Assembly (NCBI RefSeq): GCF_022012445.1
Contig: NZ_JAKLTS010000013.1
Span: forward strand, 56,437-120,436
Origin: Massilia sp. TS11
Lineage (GTDB): Bacteria > Pseudomonadota > Gammaproteobacteria > Burkholderiales > Burkholderiaceae_D
Direction of reading: 5' to 3'
Length of the DNA stretch: 64,000 nt
The stretch's first letter is position 1, and each line of letters begins with the position of its first letter. Shown one piece after another: positions 17,588 through 26,066 of this stretch. The notes beneath the pieces were generated by a model. It was not told the DNA's origin. It made no database searches and saw nothing but the letters and a program-made list of their open reading frames with translations. A program made the translations under genes and the position numbers.

Positions 17588-17620
17588 GTACAGTATTCCG
17601 AATGGTCTGTACAGCGTCAA
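17588..17620 (-). promoter_or_regulatory. Promoter of the RND operon with an overlapping dyad (possible operator)
   Basis: On the minus strand, TTGACG (17615-17620) and AATACT (17592-17597) are spaced 17 bases apart, a good sigma-70 pair. Overlapping it is an inverted repeat, GTACAG (17588-17593) and CTGTAC (17607-17612), separated by 13 bases. A repressor bound there would cover the -10 element and spacer, the usual layout for TetR-type control of efflux pumps. The regulator itself is not encoded nearby. Confidence 0.5.
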
Positions 17621-17742
17621 CGCAGGCAGGACTGAACGCCCGAAAGCGGGGGCTGAACTGCAGAAAAGCGGACCTGAACTGCATTTTCCCCGCGTGAGCG
17701 GGGACGTGGCGCACTCTGGTTAAAACAGCAAGATTTCCAGGC

Positions 17743-18153
17743 TTAGCGCGCGAACAGCATGGCAATCAGATAGCCGCAGGCGATGCCGGTCAGAATGCCG
17801 CCGCCGATCTCGACCAAGGTATGGCCCATGCGTTCGCGCAGCTTCTTCTCGTGCGGACGCAGGCTGTTGATGGCAGCGGCCTGGCGCCCCACATGCTGGC
17901 GCAGGCTGTTGGCGTCGATCATCACGATAAAGCAGAGCGTGACGGCCACGCCAAAGGCCGGGTGGCCGATGCCCTCGCGCAGCGCGATCAGGGTGGCCAT
18001 GCTGGTCACCACCGCGCTGTGGTTGGACGGGAAGCCGCCATTGCCCACCAGATCAAAGGCCCAGCGCCGCGTGCGCGCGCTATTGATCAGAAACTTGACG
18101 GGGCCGACGGCCAGCCAGGTCAGAACCGGGGTGAGCAAATAAGCAAGATCCAT
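17743..18153 (-). CDS. Divergent PAP2 family membrane protein (YuiD/DUF212-like)
   Basis: This 136-residue membrane protein carries the family signature GGFPSNHSAVV (residues about 37-47), followed by CFIVMIDANSLRQHVGRQA and the ending GHTLVEIGGGILTGI. These are altered PAP2 phosphatase motifs. Related proteins are annotated as divergent PAP2, with activity unproven. The ATG at 18153 (GAGGAT upstream) was chosen over a start 63 bases earlier that overlaps the divergent gene. It is divergent from the DUF475 gene with about 75 bases between starts. Confidence 0.8.
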   Translation of the reverse strand: MDLAYLLTPVLTWLAVGPVKFLINSARTRRWAFDLVGNGGFPSNHSAVVTSMATLIALREGIGHPAFGVAVTLCFIVMIDANSLRQHVGRQAAAINSLRPHEKKLRERMGHTLVEIGGGILTGIACGYLIAMLFAR

Positions 18154-18227
18154 GGGGCATCCTCGAAAGAAGCCGCGATTATGGCATGGCCTGCGGTAAG
18201 ATGGCAGTTTTGACATTCACGCCGCCC

Positions 18228-19271
18228 ATGAAGTCTTTCCGCCTGTCCATCGTGTTCACCGTGCTGATGCTGGCCGCCGCCGCGCTCTGGGGCTGGCACA
18301 AGGGGGGCCAGGGCGGCGCCCTGCAGGCGGCCTGGATCGCCTGCGTGCTCGGCGTGCTCGAAGTGTCTTTGTCTTTTGATAACGCGGTCGTCAATGCCAC
18401 CGTGCTCAAGCGCTGGGACGCGTTCTGGAAAAAGCTGTTCCTGACCATCGGCATTCTCGTGGCAGTGTTCGGCATGCGCCTGCTCTTTCCCTTGCTAATC
18501 GTTGCAATTGCAACTAATTTATCACTCGCCGAAGTCTGGACCATGGCCGCCACCGCGCCGGCCGAGTACGCGCGCCAGTTGTCCGCCCACCACGACGAAG
18601 TGGCGGCCTTCGGCGGCGCCTTCCTGCTGCTGGTGTTCCTGAACTTCCTGTTCGACGAAGACAAGGAGCTGCACTGGCTGGGCCGCATCGAGGCCGAACT
18701 GGGCGAGCACGGCAATGCCGCCCTGGCCACCACGCTCGCGCTTGGCGCCGCGTTCGGCGGCATGGCCCTGGCCGAGGGCGGACAGGAGCTGCCGGTGTTT
18801 GCGGCCGGCGTCGTCGGCGTGCTCGTCTATGTGGCGGTCGACTGGGCCAGCGGCCTGCTCGGCGGCGGCGGCAAGCTGGCCGTCCAGGGCAGCCTCGGCG
18901 GCTTTCTGTACCTCGAAGTGCTCGACGCCTCGTTCTCCTTCGACGGCGTGATCGGCGCCTTCGCCATTTCCAACGACGTCGTCATCATCATGCTCGGCCT
19001 GGCCATCGGCGCCATGTTTGTGCGCTCGCTGACCGTCTACCTGGTCGAACAGGGCACGCTCGACGAATACGTGTTCCTCGAACACGGGGCCCACTATGCG
19101 ATCGGCATCCTGGCCCTGATCATGTTCATCTCGATCCGGCACGAGATCCCCGAGTGGATCACCGGCCTGTCCGGCGTGGCCTTCATCGGCGTGTCGCTGT
19201 GGTCCTCGGTGCGCTACCGCGCCCGTCGCGCCCACGCCACAGGCGCCCCCGGCGGCGGCGAAGCGGACTAG
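18228..19271 (+). CDS. DUF475 (TerC-like) integral membrane protein
   Basis: This 347-residue polytopic protein has paired, internally repeated motifs LEVSLSFDNAVVNA (about 43-56) and LEVLDASFSFDGVIGAF (about 225-241), each with conserved Asp/Asn inside a membrane helix. That is the hallmark of the TerC/DUF475 group. TerC relatives are tied to metal (manganese) export and tellurite resistance, but DUF475 members are uncharacterised. ATG 18228 starts directly with MKSFRLSIVF, and an ATG at 18201 has a slightly better ribosome site. The stop at 19269-19271 lies 7 bases before the Pho box of the next gene. Confidence 0.8.
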   Translation: MKSFRLSIVFTVLMLAAAALWGWHKGGQGGALQAAWIACVLGVLEVSLSFDNAVVNATVLKRWDAFWKKLFLTIGILVAVFGMRLLFPLLIVAIATNLSLAEVWTMAATAPAEYARQLSAHHDEVAAFGGAFLLLVFLNFLFDEDKELHWLGRIEAELGEHGNAALATTLALGAAFGGMALAEGGQELPVFAAGVVGVLVYVAVDWASGLLGGGGKLAVQGSLGGFLYLEVLDASFSFDGVIGAFAISNDVVIIMLGLAIGAMFVRSLTVYLVEQGTLDEYVFLEHGAHYAIGILALIMFISIRHEIPEWITGLSGVAFIGVSLWSSVRYRARRAHATGAPGGGEAD

Positions 19272-19278
19272 ACTCGCG

Positions 19279-19312
19279 CTGTCACCGGCCTGTCATCGCT
19301 GCCGATTAGGAT
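19279..19312 (+). promoter_or_regulatory. Pho box and -10 element upstream of phoD
   Basis: CTGTCAC (19279-19285), a 4-base spacer CGGC, and CTGTCAT (19290-19296) match the PhoB-binding Pho box (two CTGTCAT 7-mers spaced by 4). A TAGGAT -10-like hexamer (19307-19312) begins 10 bases after it, the distance expected when the second repeat replaces the -35. Phosphate-starvation control of phoD is predicted. The leader to the ATG would be about 110 bases. Confidence 0.7.
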
Positions 19313-19426
19313 GGCGTCTCCCGGTGGCGCGAAATCGCAAGCCCCTGGCGTGAAGGCGCAATACCGCCCTGCCCGCCTTGTTTAAGCTCGGCTTTCCCCG
19401 CCCACCACAACAACGAGACCAGAGAC

Positions 19427-21232
19427 ATGGACCGACGGAAATTCCTCAGCAGCGCGATGTACTTCACCGTGGCCAGCGCCACCGCCACCCTGGCCGCCTG
19501 CGGCGGCGGCAGCGACAGCACCCCCGAGATCTTCGGCCCGCCCGCCCCGGCCGGCGGCACCTTCAGCTTCCCGCTCGGCGTGGCCAGCGGCGACCCGAAA
19601 GACAGTTCGGTCGTGTTCTGGACGCGCTGCATCAGCAAGAACGGCGGCGACGTGCCGCTGCGCCTCGAGGTATCGCCGAGCAGCGACTTTTCCAGCAATG
19701 TCTCGACCGTGGCCCTGACCGCCAGCGACAAATACGACTGGACCGTGCGCGCCAAGCTGACCGGCCTGAGCCCGGCCACGCGCTACTACTACCGCTTCGT
19801 CGCCGGCCAGGACATCAGCCCGGTTGGCAGCACCAAGACCGCGCCCGCCCCGAGCGCCAGCCCCAGCCAGCTGAAATTTGCCTGGTTCACCTGCCAGGAC
19901 TGGAGCGTCAACCACTGGGGCGCGATGGAGCTGATGGCCAATGAAGACATCGACTTCATGGTGCATCTGGGCGATTACATCTATGAAACCGTGGGCGCCA
20001 ACTTCCAGGCCGGCGCGGCCGAACCCGCGCACGGCAGAATCAGCCTGCCCAACGGCGGCAGCACTGGCGGCGGCAAGGGCGGCCTCTACGCCACCACGCT
20101 GGACGACTACCGCACGCTCTACCGCACCTACCGCAGCGACGCGCGCCTGCAGACCCTGCATGCCAAGTTCCCGATGATCGCCATCTGGGACGACCACGAG
20201 TTTTCGGACGATTGCTGGCAGGACCACCAGACCTACACCAATGCCAATCTGCAGCAGACGGCGCGCCGGCGCGCGGCCAACCAGGCCTGGGCCGAGTACA
20301 TGGTGGTCGACTTCGGCGACGTCTCCTTCGACCTCAGCAAGAGCAGCTACGACAACATCAAGATCTACCGCGACTTCAAGTTCGGCAATCTCATGCATCT
20401 GGTGATGACCGACGAGCGCCTGTACCGCGACGACCACATGATCGGCGAGGCCGAGCTGGCTTTCCTGCTCGGGCACGACCAGGTCAATGGCGACGATTCC
20501 ACGGGGGCCCGCTATTTCGTGCCGCGCGCCCTGCTCGAGCAGTTCGAAGGGCTCGACACGGTCGACCTCAAGCGCGTGCCGAGCATGCTGGGCGCCGCCC
20601 AGACCCAATGGTGGAAGGACACGATGAAGGGTGCGAGCGCGACCTGGAAAGTGTGGGGTAATGAAGTGACGCTGAACCGCATGTGGGTCGACCTGCGCCA
20701 GATGGCGCCGGCGCCGTACAACCAGCAATACGTGGTCAATGCCGACTGCTGGGATGGCTACCCGTCGGCGCGCAAGGATCTGATGAGCTTCCTGAAGGCC
20801 CAGAACATTCAGAACGTGGTGGCGATCACGGGCGACCTGCATGCCTTCCAGTGCGGCGTCATCCGTGACAATCCCGATCCGGCCGTCGGCAGCCCGGTGG
20901 CCGTCGATTTCGTCGCGGCCGGCATCAGTTCCTCGTCCTTCTACCAGTACATCAAGGCGGGCGCGCAGGGCACCCCGCTGACGGCGCTGGTGGCCTCGCC
21001 GGCGACCTTTGACGGTCTCATCCGCGGCAACAATCCCGACTTCGCGTATGTCGACCACGACGCCCAGGGCTATGCGGTCGCGACGGTGACGCCGAGCGCG
21101 ATGACGGTGCTGTTCAACAAGGTCAAGCCCCTGAACAGCGACGGCACCAAGCCAGCCGCCCCACTGCTGAAGCGCACCCGCATCACGGTCGCCGCCGGCA
21201 GCAACAAGCCCATCGTCGAAGACAACGTCTGA
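19427..21232 (+). CDS. phoD: Alkaline phosphatase, PhoD family
   Basis: This 601-residue protein starts with a Tat-like signal (DRRKFLSS) and a lipobox LAAC followed by GGG, suggesting Tat export and lipid anchoring. The N-terminal PhoD beta-sandwich (FPLGVASGDP) precedes the metallophosphatase domain, with VHLGDYIYE, IWDDHEFSDD (metal ligands) and VAITGDLHAFQ. PhoD enzymes are calcium/iron-dependent phosphodiesterases/monoesterases that release phosphate outside the cytoplasm. A good Pho box lies 130 bases upstream, fitting the function. Downstream, two bases after the stop, a palindromic repeat array begins. Confidence 0.9.
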   Translation: MDRRKFLSSAMYFTVASATATLAACGGGSDSTPEIFGPPAPAGGTFSFPLGVASGDPKDSSVVFWTRCISKNGGDVPLRLEVSPSSDFSSNVSTVALTASDKYDWTVRAKLTGLSPATRYYYRFVAGQDISPVGSTKTAPAPSASPSQLKFAWFTCQDWSVNHWGAMELMANEDIDFMVHLGDYIYETVGANFQAGAAEPAHGRISLPNGGSTGGGKGGLYATTLDDYRTLYRTYRSDARLQTLHAKFPMIAIWDDHEFSDDCWQDHQTYTNANLQQTARRRAANQAWAEYMVVDFGDVSFDLSKSSYDNIKIYRDFKFGNLMHLVMTDERLYRDDHMIGEAELAFLLGHDQVNGDDSTGARYFVPRALLEQFEGLDTVDLKRVPSMLGAAQTQWWKDTMKGASATWKVWGNEVTLNRMWVDLRQMAPAPYNQQYVVNADCWDGYPSARKDLMSFLKAQNIQNVVAITGDLHAFQCGVIRDNPDPAVGSPVAVDFVAAGISSSSFYQYIKAGAQGTPLTALVASPATFDGLIRGNNPDFAYVDHDAQGYAVATVTPSAMTVLFNKVKPLNSDGTKPAAPLLKRTRITVAAGSNKPIVEDNV

Positions 21233-21233
21233 C

Positions 21234-21590
21234 AAAATCGGGGTCAGACCCCATTTATCTGTGCGGACACGGCTGTTGCCTGCCAGATAAATCGGGGTCA
21301 GACCCCAATTTGTTTGCGCGGATATGGCTGTTGCCTGATGGGTAAATCGGGGTCAGACCCCGATTTGTTTGCGCGGATATGGCTGTTGCCTGATGGATAA
21401 ATCGGGGTCAGACCCCAATTTGTTTGCGCGGATATGGCTGTTGCCTGGTGGGGAAATCGGGGTCTGACCCCGATTTGTTTGCGCGGATATAGTCGTTGCC
21501 TGGTGGGGAAATCGGGGTCTGACCCCGATTTTTCTAGGCGGCTAGGTTTGTTGTGCGGCGGATAAATGGGGGTCTGACCCCATTTTTTCT
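21234..21590. repeat. Tandem array of seven 55-bp units, each with a GGGGTC-A/T-GACCCC palindrome
   Basis: Palindrome cores lie at 21240-21252, 21294-21306, 21349-21361, 21404-21416, 21459-21471, 21514-21526 and 21569-21581, so the period is 54-55 bases. The inter-palindrome sequence is also conserved (TTTGCGCGGATATGGCTGTT core) in the middle units and decays at both ends. The first four cores have central A and the last three T. It fills the gap between the convergent ends of phoD and the coiled-coil gene. It is not a CRISPR, because the spacers are repeated too and no cas genes are near. Confidence 0.9.
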
Positions 21591-21595
21591 GGCTT

Positions 21596-23938
21596 TTATT
21601 TCCAGGCGCCGCCCTCGGCGGCTTCGGATAGGGCGGTCAGGCGCTCGAGGACTTCGCGCGCTAAGACTTCGCTCTTCTCCACCAGCGCGGGATCGTCCTC
21701 GGGCTGGGTCGCCGCCACCTCGGCCTGCATGGCGGCCAGTGGCGCCTTCTGCGCTGCCAGGCGGCTGGCTTCGCGCTCGAGCAGCAATTGCTTGGCCTTG
21801 GCCATGGTCTGGGTCGTCAGCGCGGCCTTCTGCTGGGTCTCGGCGACGGCTTGGGCCGTGGCCAGCAACACGCGCTGGGCATTGCGCTTGTCGATCGCGG
21901 CCTGGGCGGCGATCTCTTCGGCCACCTCGCGCTGGCGCGCTGCAATCGCGCGCTCTTCTTCGGCCAGACTGCGTTCGATGGCGGCGGCCACGATCGCCTG
22001 CTCGGCTTCGAGCTTCTCGGCCAGCGCGCGGTTGATGCGGGCCTCGGCCTCGCTCTTCTCGCGCAGCGCGCTCAGTTTCTGGGTCATCAGCGCCAGCATG
22101 GCGCGCTCGGTGGCGGCGGCCTGCTCGGCTTCTTCCTGCAGTGCGATCTCGGTCATGATCGCGGCTTCGACCTCGGCCAGGCGGGCCTGCTCGGCCGCTT
22201 CGCGCGCGGCTTCGGCGTCGAGCAGGGCCTGCTCGCGGGCGATGCGCTCGGCGCGCACGGCGTCGGCGGCGGCGGCCTTGGCCAGCGCGGCGTCGGCGAA
22301 GGCCTGGGCGCGCGCCTGTTCGGTCTCGGCCTGCTCGGTCAGGGCCTGTTGGGCGGCCATCTCGGCTTCGATGGCGGCTGCGCGCGCGCGCTCGGCCTCG
22401 GCCTGGCGCTCGAGCAGCGCACGCTGGGTTTGTTCGGCGAGGGCGCGCTGCTGGGCGGCGGCGGCGGCCGCGTGGGCCGCTTCGGTGCGTTCGCGCTCGC
22501 GCTCGAGGGCGACTTCTTCGGCGGCGGCGCGCTCGCGCTCGGCCTCGGCCAGGGCGGCGGCCTGGCGTGCCTTGGCCTGGGCGTATTCGGTCTGCTTGCG
22601 CTGCAGCTCGACCTGCTCTTCGAGGCGGGCGTTGGCTTCGCGCTCGGCCGCTTCGGCGGCGGCCATCAGTTCGGCCTGGGCGCGCTGCAGCAGGGCTTTT
22701 TCTTCGGCCAGCGCGCGCGCACGCTCCTGGGCGGCGGCTTCTTCGAGGGCGGCGGCGGCGGCCTTGCGGTCGGCTTCGGCGCGCGCTTCAATCGCCTGCA
22801 GCTCCTGCTGCTCGGCCTCGAGGCGGGCCTGCTCCTGTTCGATGGCGTTCTGCTCGGCGTTCAGACGCGCCAGCGCCACTTCGCGCAGCTGGCGGTCGAC
22901 GGCGATGCGCTGCTCGGTGGCGCTGAGGATCTTCTGCTCGGCGTCGCGGCGCGCCACGGCGGCGGCGGCGGCCGTTTGTTCGAGGCGCTCGCGCTTGACG
23001 GCGGCTTCGCGCAGCTCTTTTTCGGCCTGCAGGCGCATGCGCAGCGATTCGGCCATCACGCGCTGCGAGTCGGCCTGGGCCTGGGCGATGGTTTCGCGTT
23101 CCTGCTCGAGATGGGCCAGGGCGCGTGCTTCTTCGAGCGCGCGCGCTTCGGCGGTGGCGCGTTTGAAGGCCGCTTCGAGCGCGGCCTGGTCGGCCTGCTC
23201 GCGCTGGCGCGTCAGGTCGAGCGCTTCCTGTTCGGCCGCGGCCAGCATTTCGGCGGTGGCGCGCGCGCCCTTGGCGTGGCGTTCGCGTTCGCGCGCCAGC
23301 GCGGCCACGCGCGCTTCGGCGCTGGCGATGTGCAGCACTTCGTCGTGCGCGGCCTGGACGGCGGCGACACGTTCGAGCGCCTGCTGGCGTGCCTGTTCGG
23401 TCTGGACCAGCAGGGCGTCGGCGGCCTGGGCGGCCTGCTCGGACAGGGCCGCTTCGGCCTTCATCTGGGCTTCGATACGTTCGCGCGCGGCTTCGTCGGC
23501 GCGGGTGCGCGCTTCGGCGGCCTGGCGGATCTGGGCTTCGGCTTCGGCGCGAGCGCGCAGTTCGGCCGTCTCCTGGCGCACGGCTTCGAGACGCTCGACG
23601 CTGGCCTGGGCGGCAGCGCGCAGCGAGGCGAGGCGGTCGCGGTGGGCTTCGATGGCGGCCTCGGTGGCCTGCGCATGTTCTTCGGCGGCGGCAGCGGCGG
23701 CGCTGTCCATTTCAGCGCGTTCGGCGGCCAGCGAACGCACGCGCGTTTCGGCCAGCTGGCGCGCTTCGGCAGCGGCGGCGGCGGCGTTCTGGGCTTCGGC
23801 CTGGCTGATCGCCTCGTGGATAGGCAGTAGCTCGGCGCGCACCGGCTGCGGCGTGTTGCACACCACCGGCTCGTTGGCGGCGGCGGGCGGCATGTCGATC
23901 AGGATGTAATCGTCAGCGAGGGCTTGGGCGTGTTCCAT
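21596..23938 (-). CDS. 780-residue Ala/Glu-rich coiled-coil protein, unknown family
   Basis: After a short non-repetitive N-terminus (EHAQALADDYILIDMPP and a Pro-containing segment to about residue 40), almost the whole protein is Ala, Glu, Arg and Gln in heptad-like patterns (EAEQ, ERERA, AAAEEA). This predicts one long rod-like coiled coil up to about 100 nm if continuous. There is no signal peptide or membrane segment, so it is probably cytoplasmic. It could be a filament, scaffold or crescentin-like cytoskeletal protein, but nothing specific can be claimed. Long antisense open frames across it are composition artefacts. Its 3' end abuts the palindrome array. Confidence 0.75.
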   Translation of the reverse strand: MEHAQALADDYILIDMPPAAANEPVVCNTPQPVRAELLPIHEAISQAEAQNAAAAAAEARQLAETRVRSLAAERAEMDSAAAAAAEEHAQATEAAIEAHRDRLASLRAAAQASVERLEAVRQETAELRARAEAEAQIRQAAEARTRADEAARERIEAQMKAEAALSEQAAQAADALLVQTEQARQQALERVAAVQAAHDEVLHIASAEARVAALARERERHAKGARATAEMLAAAEQEALDLTRQREQADQAALEAAFKRATAEARALEEARALAHLEQERETIAQAQADSQRVMAESLRMRLQAEKELREAAVKRERLEQTAAAAAVARRDAEQKILSATEQRIAVDRQLREVALARLNAEQNAIEQEQARLEAEQQELQAIEARAEADRKAAAAALEEAAAQERARALAEEKALLQRAQAELMAAAEAAEREANARLEEQVELQRKQTEYAQAKARQAAALAEAERERAAAEEVALERERERTEAAHAAAAAAQQRALAEQTQRALLERQAEAERARAAAIEAEMAAQQALTEQAETEQARAQAFADAALAKAAAADAVRAERIAREQALLDAEAAREAAEQARLAEVEAAIMTEIALQEEAEQAAATERAMLALMTQKLSALREKSEAEARINRALAEKLEAEQAIVAAAIERSLAEEERAIAARQREVAEEIAAQAAIDKRNAQRVLLATAQAVAETQQKAALTTQTMAKAKQLLLEREASRLAAQKAPLAAMQAEVAATQPEDDPALVEKSEVLAREVLERLTALSEAAEGGAWK

Positions 23939-24098
23939 GGCGTTGACTCACTCGAAAAAGCGCAGAATGCCAGTGATTATCCGGCCCGCCGCGCGCGCAC
24001 CGGGCCGCGAGCAAAGGGGTGTTTTGCCCCCATTTCGGCCCTTCGGCCCCGATTGACGGGCGGCGCCCAGCGCGTCTGTGATCCGGGCCGCCTGCGAC

Positions 24099-25082
24099 TC
24101 AGACCTGCAGAGCCGGCTCGCTCATCAGGGCGATCTGTTCGCGTAGCTCGAGAATGCGCTGCTGCCAGTACTGCGGCGTATTGAACCAGGGGAAGGCAGC
24201 CGGAAAGGCCGGATCGTCCCAGCGCCGCGCCAGCCAGGCCGCGTAGTGGATCAGGCGCAGCGTGCGCAGCGCTTCGATCAGATGCAGCTGGCGCGGGTCG
24301 AAGGCGCAGAAGTCCTCGTAACCGGCCAGCACGTCGGCCAGCTGGCGCACCATGTCGCGCCGCTCGCCCGACAGCAGCATCCACAGGTCCTGGATGGCCG
24401 GGCCGCTGCGGCTGTCGTCAAAATCGACGAAGTGCGGACCGGCCTCGGTCCACAACACATTGCCGCCGTGGCAGTCGCCGTGCAGGCGGATCAGCGGCAC
24501 CGTGCCGGCGCGCGCATAGCAGGCCGCCACCGCCTCCAGCGCCTGGGCGCTGACGGCGGCGTAGGCCGCTTCGAGCTCGGGCGGCAGCAGGCCGGCCTGC
24601 AGCAGGTAGCTGCGCGGCTCGTGGCCGAAACTGTCGATGTCGAGCGCCGGCCGGGCCGCAAACGGGCGCCGGGCGCCGACCGCGTGGATGCGGCCGATGA
24701 AGCGCCCCATCCATTCCAGCGTGGCCGGGTCGTCGAGTTCTGGCGCGCGCCCGCCGCGCCGCGGGAACACGGCGAACTGAAAGCCTTCGAAGGGATGCAG
24801 GGTGCGGCCGTGCAGGCGCTGCGGCGCCACCACCGGCACCTCGGCCGCGGCCAGCTCCTCGACGAAGGCATGCTCCTCGAGGATGGCGTCGGCGCTCCAG
24901 CGCCCGGGGCGGTAGAACTTCAGCACCAGCGGCGGGCCCTCCTCCATATTCACGAGGTAGACGCGGTTTTCATAGCTGTTCAGGGCCAGCAGGCGGCCGT
25001 CGCCATACAGGCCGAGCGAAGCGAGCGCGTCGAGCACCATGTCGGGGCCGAGCCGGGCAAACGGGTGGAGAGCATCAGTCAT
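24099..25082 (-). CDS. srkA: Stress response serine/threonine protein kinase SrkA (YihE/RdoA)
   Basis: This 327-residue APH/Fructosamine-kinase-fold protein matches SrkA length (E. coli 328). Kinase residues are visible: the lysine in LVLKFYRPGRW (residue 55), the catalytic loop LHGDCHGGNV (D203) and the Mg-binding VDFDD (D220). NSYENRVYLV near the N-terminus is typical of the family. SrkA protects cells from stress-induced death, counteracting MazF in E. coli. ATG 25082 was chosen; 26 further upstream codons overlap the promoter of the divergent lipoprotein gene. Nothing obvious is operonic with it. Confidence 0.88.
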   Translation of the reverse strand: MTDALHPFARLGPDMVLDALASLGLYGDGRLLALNSYENRVYLVNMEEGPPLVLKFYRPGRWSADAILEEHAFVEELAAAEVPVVAPQRLHGRTLHPFEGFQFAVFPRRGGRAPELDDPATLEWMGRFIGRIHAVGARRPFAARPALDIDSFGHEPRSYLLQAGLLPPELEAAYAAVSAQALEAVAACYARAGTVPLIRLHGDCHGGNVLWTEAGPHFVDFDDSRSGPAIQDLWMLLSGERRDMVRQLADVLAGYEDFCAFDPRQLHLIEALRTLRLIHYAAWLARRWDDPAFPAAFPWFNTPQYWQQRILELREQIALMSEPALQV

Positions 25083-25175
25083 GCGGCCATTGTAAAGGCG
25101 CCCGCTACAAATCCCATACAAATTCGATGGCCCAAGACGGTGTATAGTGTTTCCTTCCAATTAACCAGGACTGCC

Positions 25176-25328
25176 ATGAAAACGCTGACCGCCCTCCTCC
25201 TGCTCTGTTCCGTCCTCGCTGGCTGCGCCGCCATCCAACCGGCCGATTCGCCCTACGCCACGCGCGCCGAGGCCGCCGCCAACAACGACGACGCCCCGCT
25301 GACCGGTTCGCGCCTGCCGCGCAAGTAA
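25176..25328 (+). CDS. Small lipoprotein (50 residues)
   Basis: ATG at 25176, with AGGA eight bases upstream, opens a 50-codon gene with a clean lipoprotein signal (MKTLTALLLLCSVLAGC; lipobox LAGC at 14-17). A short hydrophilic tail ends in TGSRLPRK. It lies inside a much longer open frame that is otherwise antisense to srkA, so it is easily missed. A TATAGT hexamer at 25143-25148 may be its -10. Function unknown; small envelope lipoproteins of this kind are common in the group. Confidence 0.7.
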   Translation: MKTLTALLLLCSVLAGCAAIQPADSPYATRAEAAANNDDAPLTGSRLPRK

Positions 25329-25341
25329 GGGCGGTTATACT

Positions 25342-25367
25342 AGCGGCTTCTTTGAAAGAAGCCCGCT
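25342..25367 (+). promoter_or_regulatory. Hairpin ending at the yecA-like start codon
   Basis: AGCGGCTTC (25342-25350) pairs with GAAGCCCGCT (25358-25367) around TTTGAAA, with one bulged C. The descending arm ends one base before the ATG at 25368 and includes the only plausible ribosome site (GAAAGAAG). It may terminate the small lipoprotein transcript or limit translation of the next gene. A TATACT hexamer lies just before it. Confidence 0.4.
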
Positions 25368-26066
25368 ATGCAACTCGACCAGCCCCTGACCGAAAAAGAA
25401 TTTAACGACCTCGACCAGTTCCTCCTGTCGGACCGGACGCCCGAGGATACGATGACCATGGACACCCTCCATGGTTATCTGACCGCCATCGCCATCGGTC
25501 CGGAACCGATCACGCCCGCCGAATGGCTGCCCAAGGTGTGGGGCGAAGACCCGCAACAGGGGCCGAAGTTCAAGAACGCCAAGGAAGAGCAGCGCATCGT
25601 CGAGCTCATCATGCGCTTCATGAACGAGGTGATGATCACCTTCGAGGTCGCGCCCAAGGAATTCGAACCGCTGTTCTGCGAACAGGAGGTCGACGGCCAG
25701 GCCCTGCTCGACGCCGAGGCCTGGTGCTGGGGCTTCTGGGAAGGCATGGAACTGCGCGAAGGCGCCTGGGACGCCATCTGGCAGTCGGAACAGGCCGCCC
25801 TGATGCGCCCCATCTATCTGCTCGGCGCCGACGAAATCGAGGAAGACGAGCTGCCCCTGGTGGAAGACCCGAAGCAGGCGCACGCGCTGGCGCTCGAGAT
25901 CGAAGCCAATCTGCCGGCCATCGCCAAATTCTGGGTGCCGCTGCGCAAATCCCCGGTCACCACGCTCAAGCGCGAAGAACCCAAGGTCGGCCGCAATGAC
26001 GACTGTCCCTGCGGCAGCGGCAAGAAATTCAAGAAGTGCTGCGGCGCCAACGCGCCCCAGGCTTAA
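25368..26066 (+). CDS. YecA/UPF0149-family protein with C-terminal SEC-C zinc motif
   Basis: This 232-residue cytoplasmic protein starts with the UPF0149 domain ([19 protein letters not shown], residues about 29-50; [11 protein letters not shown] around 120). It ends with the SEC-C zinc-binding motif [20 protein letters not shown], as in the SecA C-terminus. In E. coli the YecA SEC-C domain binds metal and associates with ribosomes or SecA-related targeting. An exact role here is inferred only from family. Its stop overlaps that of the convergent TPR gene (TTAA at 26063-26066). Confidence 0.85.
   Translation: MQLDQPLTEKEFNDLDQFLLSDRTPEDTMTMDTLHGYLTAIAIGPEPITPAEWLPKVWGEDPQQGPKFKNAKEEQRIVELIMRFMNEVMITFEVAPKEFEPLFCEQEVDGQALLDAEAWCWGFWEGMELREGAWDAIWQSEQAALMRPIYLLGADEIEEDELPLVEDPKQAHALALEIEANLPAIAKFWVPLRKSPVTTLKREEPKVGRNDDCPCGSGKKFKKCCGANAPQA

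Noticed and set aside
12733..17697. Open frame of 1654 codons on the plus strand
   Set aside because: It is antisense to the RND operon and the Gly/Thr repeat. His/Arg/Gln-rich composition and lack of domains show it is a high-GC shadow.
19382..21235. 617-codon minus-strand frame across phoD
   Set aside because: Antisense to a clear PhoD phosphatase with full motifs; no family resemblance of its own.
21240..21581. Possible CRISPR array
   Set aside because: The intervals between palindromes are themselves repeated, the repeat is only 13 bases, and no cas genes are present.
21729..23909. Two long plus-strand frames opposite the coiled-coil gene
   Set aside because: Ser/Ala/Arg or Gly/Leu monotony is the complement of GAG/GCG-rich codons. 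The minus strand has better coding logic and a natural N-terminus, though certainty is lower than elsewhere.
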